This document shows positions 1-9,607 of a stretch of 64,000 nt of DNA, piece by piece. Both the position numbers and the translations under genes were made by a program. Position 1 is the stretch's first letter. Each line of letters opens with the position of its first letter. The notes under the pieces are model-generated. The model was not told the DNA's origin. It made no database searches and saw nothing but the letters and a program-made list of their open reading frames with translations. Source of the stretch: Siphonodentalium dalli (taxonomy: Eukaryota > Mollusca > Scaphopoda > Gadilida > Siphonodentaliidae); contig CP136066.1 in assembly GCA_032622095.1 (NCBI GenBank), positions 107,715,319 through 107,779,318 on the forward strand, in the 5' to 3' direction.

Positions 1-600
1 GTTCATTATCACGAATATTCTATTTATGAAGGAAATAACTTAAAACATTAAATGTGATTCTGTTTTGTTTTCGCGGGTTTTCTTGAGATTTAATGTCATT
101 ACGTATGACCTTATTTCTCAATACATATTCAAGCCACGCAGCCCACACAATAGCTATGTTTCCATGCGATTTAACGTCATTACGTGTGACGTAATATCTC
201 AATAATCTCAGAGGCAAGAATACGCCAGCTAAAGGCGGATTATAACAGTGGGGCTATAACGCTTAATGCATACTGGAGGCTATAACAAATTACGTAGCAG
301 AATATCGATGAATAGACGAGTATGAGATGAACCTAACTGCAATTGTGACTTTGTATTGACTTTAAAGGCCCACTTAATTTTCGAGTCATCGTTTTTGTTT
401 ATAGTATATACGGTTTTAATAACAATTTATGCCATAAAATTTGAATAAAATACTATAATTCATCACCATTTGAAACGCAGAATAATTCTATCTCCTAGTT
501 TAAAACACCCTGAAACACCTTGAAAAAAACCGCGTGAAGTCGTGCGTCGTATAACTGGCAGCTAGCAATTAGCAACTAGCATGTCCCCTTCGGCTTTCCA
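1..600. other. No gene seen; short direct repeat
   Basis: I see no coding region. A 37-bp segment at 87-123 recurs at 168-204 with about five mismatches; both contain GTCATTACGT followed by TCTCAATA. The open frame on the minus strand across this pair is a by-product of the repeat. The rest is AT-rich unique sequence. Confidence 0.5.
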
Positions 601-1274
601 TATATTTCGACGAAATTGGATACTTAGGGGTACTTGTGTCCGGGAAGTGACCCCGACCTGACCTTGACCTTCAAAATTGTCAATTCAATGTCAAATCGGG
701 TAAAACGGGCGGATTTCGACGAAATTTGATACCTAGGGGTGCCTTTGTCCGGGGAGTGTTTTGGACGGGTCAAATCGTGACCCCGACCTGACCTTGACCT
801 TTAAAACAGTCAATTTAATGTCAATTTGTGTAAAACGGACGGATTTCGACGAAATTTGATACCTAGGGATACTTTTGTCCGGGGAGAGTTTTGAACGGGT
901 CAAATCGTGACCCCGGCGTGACCTTGACCTTCAATATGGTCAATCAAAGGTCAAATCGGGTAAAACGGATGGATTTCGACGAAATTTGATACATATGGGT
1001 ACTTTTGTCGGGGGTGTTTTGGACGGGTCAAATCATGACTCCGACCTGACCTTGACCTTCAAAATGGTCAATTAAAGGTCAAGTCGGGTAAAACGGACGG
1101 ATTTCGACGAAATTTAATACATAGGGTACTTTTCTCCGGGGAGTGTTTTCCACGGGTCAAACCATGACCCCGACCTGACCTTGACTTTCAAAATAGTCAA
1201 TTCAAGGTCAAATCGCGCCTTTCGCCGGAAATCAGATGGAAAACAGCCCGGACGAAGTCGGGCCCATCAGCTAG
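601..1274 (+). mobile_element. Non-autonomous Helitron-like element, 3' end, with internal minisatellite
   Basis: Seen: five units of about 130 bp starting near 601, 711, 841, 971 and 1099. Each has the order GGATTTCGACGAAATTTGAT, a GGGGAGTGTTTTGGACGGG-like block, then a run rich in ACCTTGACCTT and GGTCAA. The first unit is about 20 bp short. The array ends in a GC hairpin (GCCCGGACGAAGTCGGGC), seven bases, then CTAG followed by T at 1275. A 3' hairpin about 11 nt before a CTRR end with a T after it is the Helitron signature. Related minus-strand copies lie at 5737, 43189, 44035, 52418, 53470 and 53872. The TC-type 5' end is not visible here, so the left boundary is approximate. Confidence 0.65.
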
Positions 1275-1741
1275 TGTAATAAAGAAGACAGTTTGAAGAA
1301 TGTAATGTATAACACGAGAAACGGGAAACCTTGATATATGGAAGTATGCAAATTTCCCACATGGAATTTGAAAGCTAGTTTATATTATAATTATATTATA
1401 ATTTATATTTATGGCTAATAATATGATCTTGGTGGCGTTACCATTTCTGACTATGGTTTTCTTGTACAAATATGCACAGCGCACGCGTACCACTCCCAAC
1501 GGCGGGAGTAAATAAATACCGGGAATAATTTAATTCTCACTCGTGATACCATCAACACAATATCGACGTGCATACTTCATTCTAGCCAATCAGCACACTC
1601 TGCATCATAATCTTGATAAAGTCTGTGTTGAATATATAGATGAGGTCGCGATTGAGAATTCAAATTCAGATTTCTTCGCTATAAAAACATTTTACTGACG
1701 ATGTGTTGATTTGTATTCGTAAATAAATTATTAGCCGTTAA
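1275..1741. other. AT-rich spacer with a dispersed repeat segment
   Basis: No gene seen. Bases 1417-1466 (core CTTGGTGGCGTTACCATTTC) recur as the reverse complement at about 54176-54225 with almost no change. Weaker similarity continues into the flanking AT-rich sequence. The rest is unrecognised. Confidence 0.5.
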
Positions 1742-2220
1742 AGGTACTCAATCCGATAAAACTCCTCTCAATTACTATTTCAATGGCTTCGGGGGTCAAA
1801 AATATTTGATTCGAGTCGAGGAAGTCACCCATCAAAGCTCAGATTTGTTAGATATCGATTTTAGAAATCTATTATTTTTCATTATCGGGAATTCTTTCTG
1901 GCCCAGAAGACAGTCAAAATTTCGTTATTATTACCACTTGATTATAGAGTTATCCATCCTTGTCTGTTTGAATAGAGTTTTGGCGTAAAATCTCGAGCAG
2001 GTTACCAAATTGACGGCAGTTATTAGTACTCATCTCGAGCAATTAACAAATTTCAAAAATCAATATCTAATAACTCTGAGCTTTGTTTGATGGGTTCCTC
2101 GACTCGAATCAAATATTTTTTACCCACAAAGCCAAAGAAATAGTAATATAGAACCCTCTGATCGGATTGTTGTTGCTGGAATCTGTTGAGATGGGGACCC
2201 TCTTTACGGATTGAGTACCT
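1742..2220. mobile_element. Palindromic MITE flanked by TTAA (copy 1)
   Basis: Seen: 479 bp between TTAA at 1738-1741 and TTAA at 2221-2224. The ends are a perfect inverted repeat, TTAAAGGTACTCAATCCG on each side. Inside, the arms stay complementary: a segment with ATATTTGATTCGAGTCGAGGA at the left is matched by its reverse complement near 2095-2120. Related copies are at 9148-9603 and 25590-25816. There is no transposase frame, so it is non-autonomous. TTAA target duplications are known for the piggyBac and Kolobok superfamilies; assigning one is inference. Confidence 0.8.
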
Positions 2221-2224
2221 TTAA

Positions 2225-2932
2225 TTTGGCTTTGAGAGAGAAAGATAAATTATTGATTGCTTCATAGATTTTTGATTAATTAAGAAGGCCCGGTGGTTTG
2301 TTTACATTTGAGTCGGATCAACTTGAATTTTGGACGGTCTTGGCAGACAATATTCGGTGTTCAAATATTTGTAAATGCTGTGGATAGAAATGGAATTGAG
2401 GGTGTTTGTGGTATTAATTGAAAGAGGAATCCTTCGCCGATCTATCCGGGACGACATCGAGGTCATTGCTCGGATAATTGGGCTAAAATTTGTCAGTTTC
2501 CTAGCGATGGTAATTCGGGGGAAATGCTATCGTTCCCCGTGTACACTATCATGCATGCATAACGTAAAGCAGGCGCGTATATATAGAGACGGTGTATAAG
2601 GGCAGTGTAGGGAATGGTTGGGCAGAGATGCGCGTTTCAATCTCCCTGTGATTGAAGGTATATATATATACTGGCCGTTAAACATTCTTCTATTCCAACA
2701 GTGAAAATACTCGTTGGTTATTGTTCATGCACACATCGATTTTAAGATTAAAAGTTGGCTGATAAAAAAACTCGATCGGTTGTTTAACCCACGAGTTGAC
2801 AAGGCTGAACTTATAAAATTAATAATAGGAGTGCATTTCTGGGTAAAACACTATGACAACGACCCAGGTCACGTAACATTACCCGAGACTCAGTCTGATT
2901 ACAACTAGACTGGAACTGCTTCGCAGTACATA
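2225..2932. other. No gene seen
   Basis: Unique AT-rich sequence with a short TA run near 2660. Two open frames of 64-74 codons have no recognisable domain and no supporting signals. Confidence 0.5.
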
Positions 2933-3230
2933 TTCCGTGATAATCGGACCAGCTATGCGATTTTGGGCAATTTACCACTTTGGGTGGTGCGGTATGGAAA
3001 ACCTGGGTGGTATATTTTTGTGTGTGGAAACTTATTATTTCCGGCGACCCTACAATGACGTTTATTCCACGAAAATCGGACCATAAATGTGATTTTGGGC
3101 ATTTTACCACTTTGAGTGGTACGCCGCGGTATGGAGTCCCAGTGGGTTTGTGGTAAAAATTTTTGGGTGGAATCTTAATCATTCGTCAACGGCCACCATA
3201 CAATGCCGTTTATTGCGTGAAAATGTGACA
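2933..3230. repeat. Diverged tandem repeat, unit about 131-149 bp
   Basis: A unit starting TTCCGTGATAATCGGACC near 2933 recurs near 3064 as ATTCCACGAAAATCGGACC and begins again near 3213. Shared blocks include GATTTTGGGCA and TTTACCACTTTG. A 123-codon minus-strand frame repeats a short peptide pattern only because the spacing happens to be 132 bases. I do not consider it a gene. Confidence 0.65.
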
Positions 3231-3798
3231 CATATTTTCCGAATGTCCAATAAGGAATAAGTAATTACTGATGTCACGTCACCAGAAGATGCATGGGCAA
3301 ACACCCATCGAGTCACTCAGTGCGCATGCCCCGAACATATAGGTATATACGATGTACCAATGTGGGTACACACCACTCCCTATGAAATAAAACGACCAAT
3401 ATTCATGTATTCAATGAACCAGTTGTATTCGCAAATGAGAAATATGTGGAACAATGTAGCAATCCGTCTTAATATATATCAAAGTAGAAAAAAAAAATAC
3501 ATAATTATACTATTTTTTATGATGGATTGTTTCGGCTCATCTCATTGTTACGTCACACAATATGATTACACGATCTGACCCAGTTCAGCTGAGGATGAAC
3601 GCGATCGCCCTTTTTCGGTTAGGAATATTCTTCTGATTGGCTGATTATCCCAACCTATATATTGACATATCTAGAAGTCAATGGCCACCATTCTGTCTGA
3701 CTAAGGCTGTCTGACTAACAATCCGGATTGGAGATGGAGATAACGGTGGAGATTATAATACTGATATTGATGTAGTCCAATTCTGCTCGTACGTAAAC
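3231..3798. other. No gene seen
   Basis: Unique sequence with an A-rich stretch near 3488. The 72-codon plus-strand frame at 3360 has no recognisable features. Confidence 0.45.
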
Positions 3799-4684
3799 CA
3801 GCTAAGATATTGGGATAGCGACTGAGATGCTGTTATTACACACGAGAGCACCCCGATAGCCTTTCTATAACATATTTTACGCCCAGGCTTGGTGGCGGTA
3901 ACTGTAGTCTATTTTACTCGATTTTACCTAACAAATCAATACCTGATGTTATATATATATATATATATATCGGAAAGAGTGATATCTTACAGTCATAATG
4001 GTGTTTTAATAATCTAACTTTCGTGTTAAATCACACATAGAATATTCCGGAATATTAGGACTAACATCGGTTTGTTTACGTTTGTTTACGATTTAACTGA
4101 AAGTCGAAATGTTCCGTTATGTACTCGGCTAAGTTCGGCTTCTATGCCGTCAATCGAGTACACCATAACAATCGAATGCACCCTTGTTCAAACATCGTGT
4201 CCTATTAATATATTCCTGCACTAGTATGTGTTTATTTATGTTGTAATTGGTCCTATATTACTTATTACTTAAACATTTCTTACACGGAATGTCTCGCAAT
4301 ATATATACAATTTTAAATTTACAAATTATCGGGTAAACGTGATAGAAGTAATACAACCGCGTGGTGTTGTTTATGTTTAACTTACGAGTGCTAGAATATT
4401 GTTACCGGAATATGCCGATGTCACTTCGTGAGGTCATTTGAGTTAGCATACCTTTAAAATATGTAAACACTGCGGCAATTGACAACGTATGTGGTGTTCA
4501 GAACGAATATAATGTCTTCTACGAAAAAAAAAACCCCCGTTTATTGTCGCCATTATGATATTTGATTACATTTATTGGTGGTTTTATGTGAGCTGGTCAA
4601 TAACGAGTAAAAGATGTTATAGCAAGGCTGTTGGGACGTTCTCGTACGTAATAACAGCATCTCGCTATCCCAATATCTTAGCTG
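3799..4684. mobile_element. Candidate non-autonomous element with about 50-bp terminal inverted repeats
   Basis: Seen: the left end at 3799-3850 (CAGCTAAGATATTGGGATAG and onward) is the reverse complement of 4637-4684, broken by a 4-bp insertion in the left arm. The matched arms run through GATGCTGTTATTAC. The 886-bp interior has a (TA)n tract at 3949-3970 and no transposase frame. I find no clear target duplication, so it could also be an inverted pair of another repeat. Confidence 0.55.
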
Positions 4685-4688
4685 CGAC

Positions 4689-4858
4689 TAATGGCGATGA
4701 TGGTGAAGATGACAATGATGGTGATGAAGATGATGGTGATGATTCTGACGATGCTGCATGGTGGTGGTGGTGGTTGTGGTGGTGGTGGTGGTGATAATGA
4801 TGAGAGTGATGCGGATAGTGATAGTAATGACAATGGAGAAGTTGATGATGCCGACGAC
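4689..4858. repeat. GAT/GGT-rich simple repeat
   Basis: Runs of GATGAT, GGTGAT and GGTGGT triplets with scattered substitutions. Overlapping open frames on both strands (Asp-, Trp-, Val- or His-rich) follow from the triplet period and are not supported as genes. Confidence 0.85.
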
Positions 4859-5078
4859 GGTGGCCCAGTGGTATGGAATGCCACCGCTGCCTCATGTGAC
4901 TTTGTCGCAATTATCGAGTCATAAACTAGTTTTCATTACAATTTACATATTGTTTGCATCGTTCATAGAGCTCACACGAGTGTATTTCGCACTAATACAT
5001 GGCTCAAATTCATTCATTTGTTGAATATATTCTGGTGAGTATAAAAGGAGATTGTCCCACAAATGGCCGGATTTAGTG

Positions 5079-5094
5079 TACAGTACCCCTTTAA
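5079..5094. repeat. Solo right terminus of the TTAA MITE family (AGGGGTACTGTA type)
   Basis: TACAGTACCCCT followed by TTAA matches the right ends of the elements ending at 24577 and 25176. The preceding bases (TTAGTG) also match the first of these. No left end is visible upstream, so this looks like a fragment. Confidence 0.55.
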
Positions 5095-5736
5095 TTAATT
5101 GACACCGTTTCAAATTCATTACTTGTTCTCTTTCGATCTTATAATGAATATGTCGAACCCAAATTGTACCAACGCAACGATCAATGTCAAGTTTCTCTTC
5201 AATAGTCATCAATCCAAACTATCTGTATATATGTTCAAAATCAACAGCTAATTATAAACAAATACCCATCGTTTGTCTTCTGAATCAAAAGCAGTAAACA
5301 TTATAACCAGTATTACTAGACAGGTGCTCCATCTTATACTTTTTTGGTATAATTAAATATGGCTTGGGGATTACATCACAAAAAGCGCCCTCCAACGACC
5401 TGTATTAAAATGTTTTATCATCATTTTCGCGATTTAACATCGCTGATAATATCTTGAGAGACTGCGTTCCCATTTATTGATATTGAAGCGCTGTTTATTA
5501 ACTGTTGACCAATGAACATTTATTCTGCATCACTTGCCATTAGAAAACAATTATTTGCATATTGAATCTGAACATAAATATGTTTGATATTAATTGGTGG
5601 ATTAATTGTTTATTCGGAAATCAATATATATATTTTTTAATATTATATCACTATTGATTTGGAACGTGTCATTGGATTTACAACCACCCCACCCCACACA
5701 TATAGTCAAGTTCACATCCCTGTATTTTATATAACA
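5095..5736. other. No gene seen
   Basis: AT-rich unique sequence. No domain, RNA or repeat recognised. Confidence 0.5.
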
Positions 5737-6303
5737 CTAGCAGAGTAGCCCGCCACTGGCGGGATTGGTCCCATGGCTTTGGTCGATCCATTAATTCTTG
5801 TTTTTCAAGGTAACCCCATACAGGCACGCCGACAAAAATATTCCCCGTCCAGAGTTGACCATACTTAACAATTTCACGTCGATGTCACCGCTCACGACCG
5901 AGATATCGCCCAAGGTCAATTGTGGGTACCCGTTTCAAGGTCAAGGTCACCTCAGGCGGACAAACTGACCCGACGAAAATCTCCCCCTTGGAAGCCCTAA
6001 GTAGGAAATTTCGTCTCGATATCCCCAGTTTCCGAGACGGTCGATTGAGCCGTATTTATACTCGTGTATATAAACGCTCTTTAACAACGACACCGCAGAT
6101 ACGAACGCTCTTTAATCATTAACCCATTAACCCATCTATTCCAACGACGGTGGCAGGGTGAAGGAGTGCTCGGACGTTCTCAGAAGCAGTGCGATGACAC
6201 TTCTCGTGGCTTTTTACCCTTAGGAAGTTTGGGCTCAATCGGTCGAGCCGTTTTCGAGTCTATAAAGGACACATATACGGAAGTCTCAAAAATATATAGT
6301 AGA
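5737..6303 (-). mobile_element. Non-autonomous Helitron-like element
   Basis: Read on the minus strand, it starts A|TCTACTATATATTTTTGAG (6303 downward) and ends with a CCCGCCAGTGGCGGG hairpin, eight bases, then CTAG|T at 5737. This is the Helitron layout: 5' TC, 3' hairpin plus CTRR, insertion between A and T. Internal blocks seen in sister copies include AGCTCAATCGG, CGAGTCTATAAAGGACACA and TCAAGGTCAAGGTCA. Frames of 65-66 codons inside are not genes. No Rep/helicase is encoded, so it is non-autonomous. Confidence 0.72.
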
Positions 6304-6478
6304 TCTGATGTACCACGTACGACTCAATTCTCGGAACGAGTTGCCAATTTTATGTCGAGCTGACAATTCACTTTGCGAGAAATCCTTCGATGGCGATTGT
6401 TGAACAACGGTTCGACTTTACACAAAATAAACAAAGATTCCCTGCAAAAAAAATCCGCTTACCAGAAAGAAGAACAAA

Positions 6479-8530
6479 ATAGTCCGGGAGCTAATAGGGG
6501 TACCATTGCAGCCCCCCCCCCTGGGACCTAACTTCACTCTGCTCATTTTGTTCCTTATTATGCCCTTCAAATTCTCCAGGCAAGATGGCGTAAACCATGG
6601 CCGCCGTTTTTCAGACTTGGCCCTAAGTCAGTTTGATGAAAATTATAGCGGGAAAATCTGGTAAAATGTATACAAATGTATATATTTTCGTGATGGTAAC
6701 ACATATTTCCAATTTTATAGGGCGACTCCCAATCCAAGATGGCCACCAAAATGGTCATAAATGGGTCATAGCCCCTTCCAATCCCTCAGAAATTCGATTT
6801 TACAGAACACAGTATAAAATTTCACAAACAATTACAATTGGGATTCTAGTCATATTTGAAAAAGAAATGAACATAATTTTGTAATGTAAGTGAGGCATAT
6901 CATTACCTATGAATATTCCAACTCGTTGGATCCAAAATTGTTACCCAGCGTGTCCTACAATCGCTTACAAGTTGTGGTTGATGAATAAAATTAGCTATTC
7001 TGCCTCCTATACATTGAATACTAACATGTGTGATGCACCATGGTTAATTGTTACTATTGTCACCACTGACATTACCAGAAATATGGGATTTTTCTCTCAC
7101 AAATTTGACATAAATATCGGCAAAAATTAAATTTTCAAGTTTGGACCATATTTTCCAAGTAAACTGTAACTATCTTTGGTATGAAAGGTGTTTACTGTTT
7201 TGGTCTATGTTAAATGTGTCACTCTACTCATTGTTTATATAACAAATTGCTCAAGATGGCATCCAAAATGGCAACACAATTTGGTAGTAAAAAGTTGATT
7301 TTTTACATATATCCCGAACATTATCATCTGCGATTTCCGAAAGCCCTTCCAGATATACCAATAACCACACACGCGACCGCTCATCCTTTCCATACTTGCA
7401 TATACAACTCACACATGACAATTCAGCAACTCACTGTATACTCATACACGCCACCCATGACAATACAGCTCCCTATAAACACCAATGATAATACATCCAT
7501 GACATATATAAATATTCATCCCACCGTCACCACAAGGGCACTCCCTATATACACACACACGCTCACCAATGAGGACCCAGATATGCATATACACTTCAAT
7601 CATCACCGTACAGTCATTCCATGTAAACCTATACACTTTACCCAAAACAATAAACACCTATCATATCAAAGATAGTTACATTTTACTTGAAAAAAAAATG
7701 GTACAAACCTGAAAAGAGAATTTTTGCCGTTATTTGTGTCAAGTTTGTGAGAAAAAAATCCAATATTCTGTTAATGCCAGTGGTGACAATAGTAACAATT
7801 AACCATGGTACATCAGACATGTTCTTATTCAATGTATAGGAAGCAGAATAGCCAATTGTATACATCAACCGCAACTTGCAAGCGATTGTAGGACACGCTG
7901 GGCAATATCTACAATTTTCCATATTTTGGCTGGCTGCCAAAATGGCAGCCATTTTGAACCAAAGTAACAATTTTGGTTCCAATGAGTTGGAATATTCATA
8001 GGTAATGATATGCCCCACTTACAGTACAAAGTTCTGTTCATTTCTTGTCGAAATATGACTAGAATCCCAATAATTGCATATTTCATTGCTCCAATGATCA
8101 GTCACGTTAATATAAAAAATACAAAATAAAGTCACATTTCTCGACCAGTTCCAAACAGCATAAACTGATCTAGAAGATATTAATGAAAAACGTCATATTT
8201 TCAACTTCCGGTGGCCAGTTTGGCGGTCATCTTTGATGGGAGTTTCAATTTTGACCTATAAAAGTGGAAGTATGTCTCAGCTTCACGAAAATATATACAT
8301 TTTTATACATTATACTAGATTTTCCCGCTACAATTTGCATCAAACTGACATAGGGCCAAGTCTGAAAAACGGCGGCCATGATGGACGCCATCTTGTCTGG
8401 AGTCTACACGGCCACTTTATTTTCGTGTTAACATTGCTTAAAAGTTGAATGACATAGTAAGGAACTAAATGAGTGGAGTGAAGTTAAGTCCCAGGGGGTG
8501 TAAATGTACTCCTATTAGCTCCCGGACTAT
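6479..8530. mobile_element. 2 kb foldback DNA element with very long inverted arms
   Basis: Seen: the termini are a perfect 20-bp inverted repeat, ATAGTCCGGGAGCTAATAGG. The left arm (6479 to about 7207) is a diverged reverse complement of the right arm (about 7636 to 8530), with indels. Matched blocks include CAAGATGG/ATGGCCGCC, TTGGAATATTCATAGG, GTAGGACACGCTGG, GGTTAATTGTTACTATTGTC and AACTATCTTTG. The loop of about 430 bp (7208-7635) differs from the arms and holds an uninterrupted 153-codon frame that starts within it and runs on into the right arm, Thr/His-rich and without any domain I know. A TA next to each GTCCGGG end is compatible with a TA-duplicating element; that assignment is inference. 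Confidence 0.75.
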
Positions 8531-8622
8531 ACCTAAATGTACATGCAGTCATCATCATTCGAATCAAATCGTAGCATCCATAAAGTAATATAGGCAGTAT
8601 TGAAAGATATTACATTGCAAAG

Positions 8623-8886
8623 TCACATGCATGATTGAGAACGCTCTTTGTCATATTTTTGGCCTATATATACAACCGTTAGATTATTATTATTATAAGT
8701 ATATTTTTGCAACTCATTCAAATAATTTTGCAAACCCTCGGCCGTTTCAGAGGGTAAAAAAACGAGATCATTAGCAAAAAGTAAGTCACTAATCGGGCGA
8801 TTATTTATGTAGCACGGATGGCCCATGGTATTATTGAATGGTCTGCCAATATCGTCAATGAATATTTTGAAAAGGGTGGGCGACAA
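8623..8886 (-). pseudogene. LINE reverse transcriptase fragment
   Basis: The minus-strand frame begins LSPTLFKIFIDDI, the conserved block after the RQG motif of non-LTR reverse transcriptases. It continues through INNRPISDLLFANDLVF and a GLQNYLNELQKY block. The catalytic box, usually F/Y-A-D-D, reads F-A-N-D, so the first catalytic Asp is lost. A stop lies two codons upstream of LSPTLF (CAAGAATGATCG), and the frame loses similarity after about 70 residues. It is therefore a short dead relic of a CR1/L2- or jockey-like LINE. It probably belongs to the same broad group as the relics at 50 kb. Confidence 0.75.
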
Positions 8887-9147
8887 CGATCATTCTTGTG
8901 ATTTTATTGCTATATATAGGTTGAACACAAAATCAAAACATGTTATAGCTTTCACATTTCCAACGTTTACCATAAAGTTTTATGATACTTTGGCTCTCAT
9001 TGTACTTTTAGCAGTTATTCCACTATAACAATAATTTGTATATAACAATTAATACATGGTTTTGACATACAAAATCTCAGTATTGAAGAGTTATTAATAA
9101 CATGCCACTTTTCTTTCATTAATAGAGAAAGTATTTTTTAATCTTAA

Positions 9148-9603
9148 AGGTACTCAATCCGATCAGACGGTCCCCATATCATCAAGTTACAACAACAACA
9201 ACATTTCTTCAAAATACGCTTTTGTAGGCAGAATCGATTAATTACAACAAAATAATGCTAACCGCTGTCAACTATGGTATAAAATTTCCCAAAACGTGTT
9301 ATCTATATTGTCAACTAAATTAAAATTGGCCGCATTATCACTTGCGTATCACGAAATCTGGCCGTATTACCACTTGATTTTAGAGTTATCCATTTGCATC
9401 CGCAATTTTTCCGAGATAATCGGTTTGACGACTCGTTTCTGGATCATAAATAATTGCACATTTCGAGAAATAACAAATTTCAAAAATCGATATCTGATCA
9501 CTCTGAGCTTTGATGGGTGGGTTCATCGACTCGAATCAAATATTTTTCACCCCCGAAGCCAAAGAAATAGTCAATTGGGAGCGTTAATTCGGATTATGGA
9601 TCT
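9148..9603. mobile_element. Palindromic MITE flanked by TTAA (copy 2)
   Basis: The left end AGGTACTCAATCCG follows TTAA at 9144-9147. The right end precedes TTAA at 9604-9607 but is degenerate (CGGATTATGGATCT for CGGATTGAGTACCT). The right-hand third (ATCACTCTGAGCTTTGATGG, then CGACTCGAATCAAATATTTT) matches copies at 1742-2220 and 25590-25816. The 103-codon frame inside is a by-product. Confidence 0.75.
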
Positions 9604-9607
9604 TTAA

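Noticed and set aside
2811-3182. 123-codon minus frame with a repeated peptide
   Set aside because: The peptide repeat mirrors a tandem DNA repeat whose spacing happens to be divisible by three; the third unit breaks frame.
4555-5024. Overlapping frames rich in Asp, Trp, Val, His or Pro on both strands
   Set aside because: They follow GAT/GGT triplet repeats; every frame is open because of the period, with no domain.
7214-7675. 153-codon plus-strand frame starting in the loop of the foldback element
   Set aside because: Thr/His-rich, internally repetitive (MTIQ), no domain, no splice or start context; kept only as a remark.
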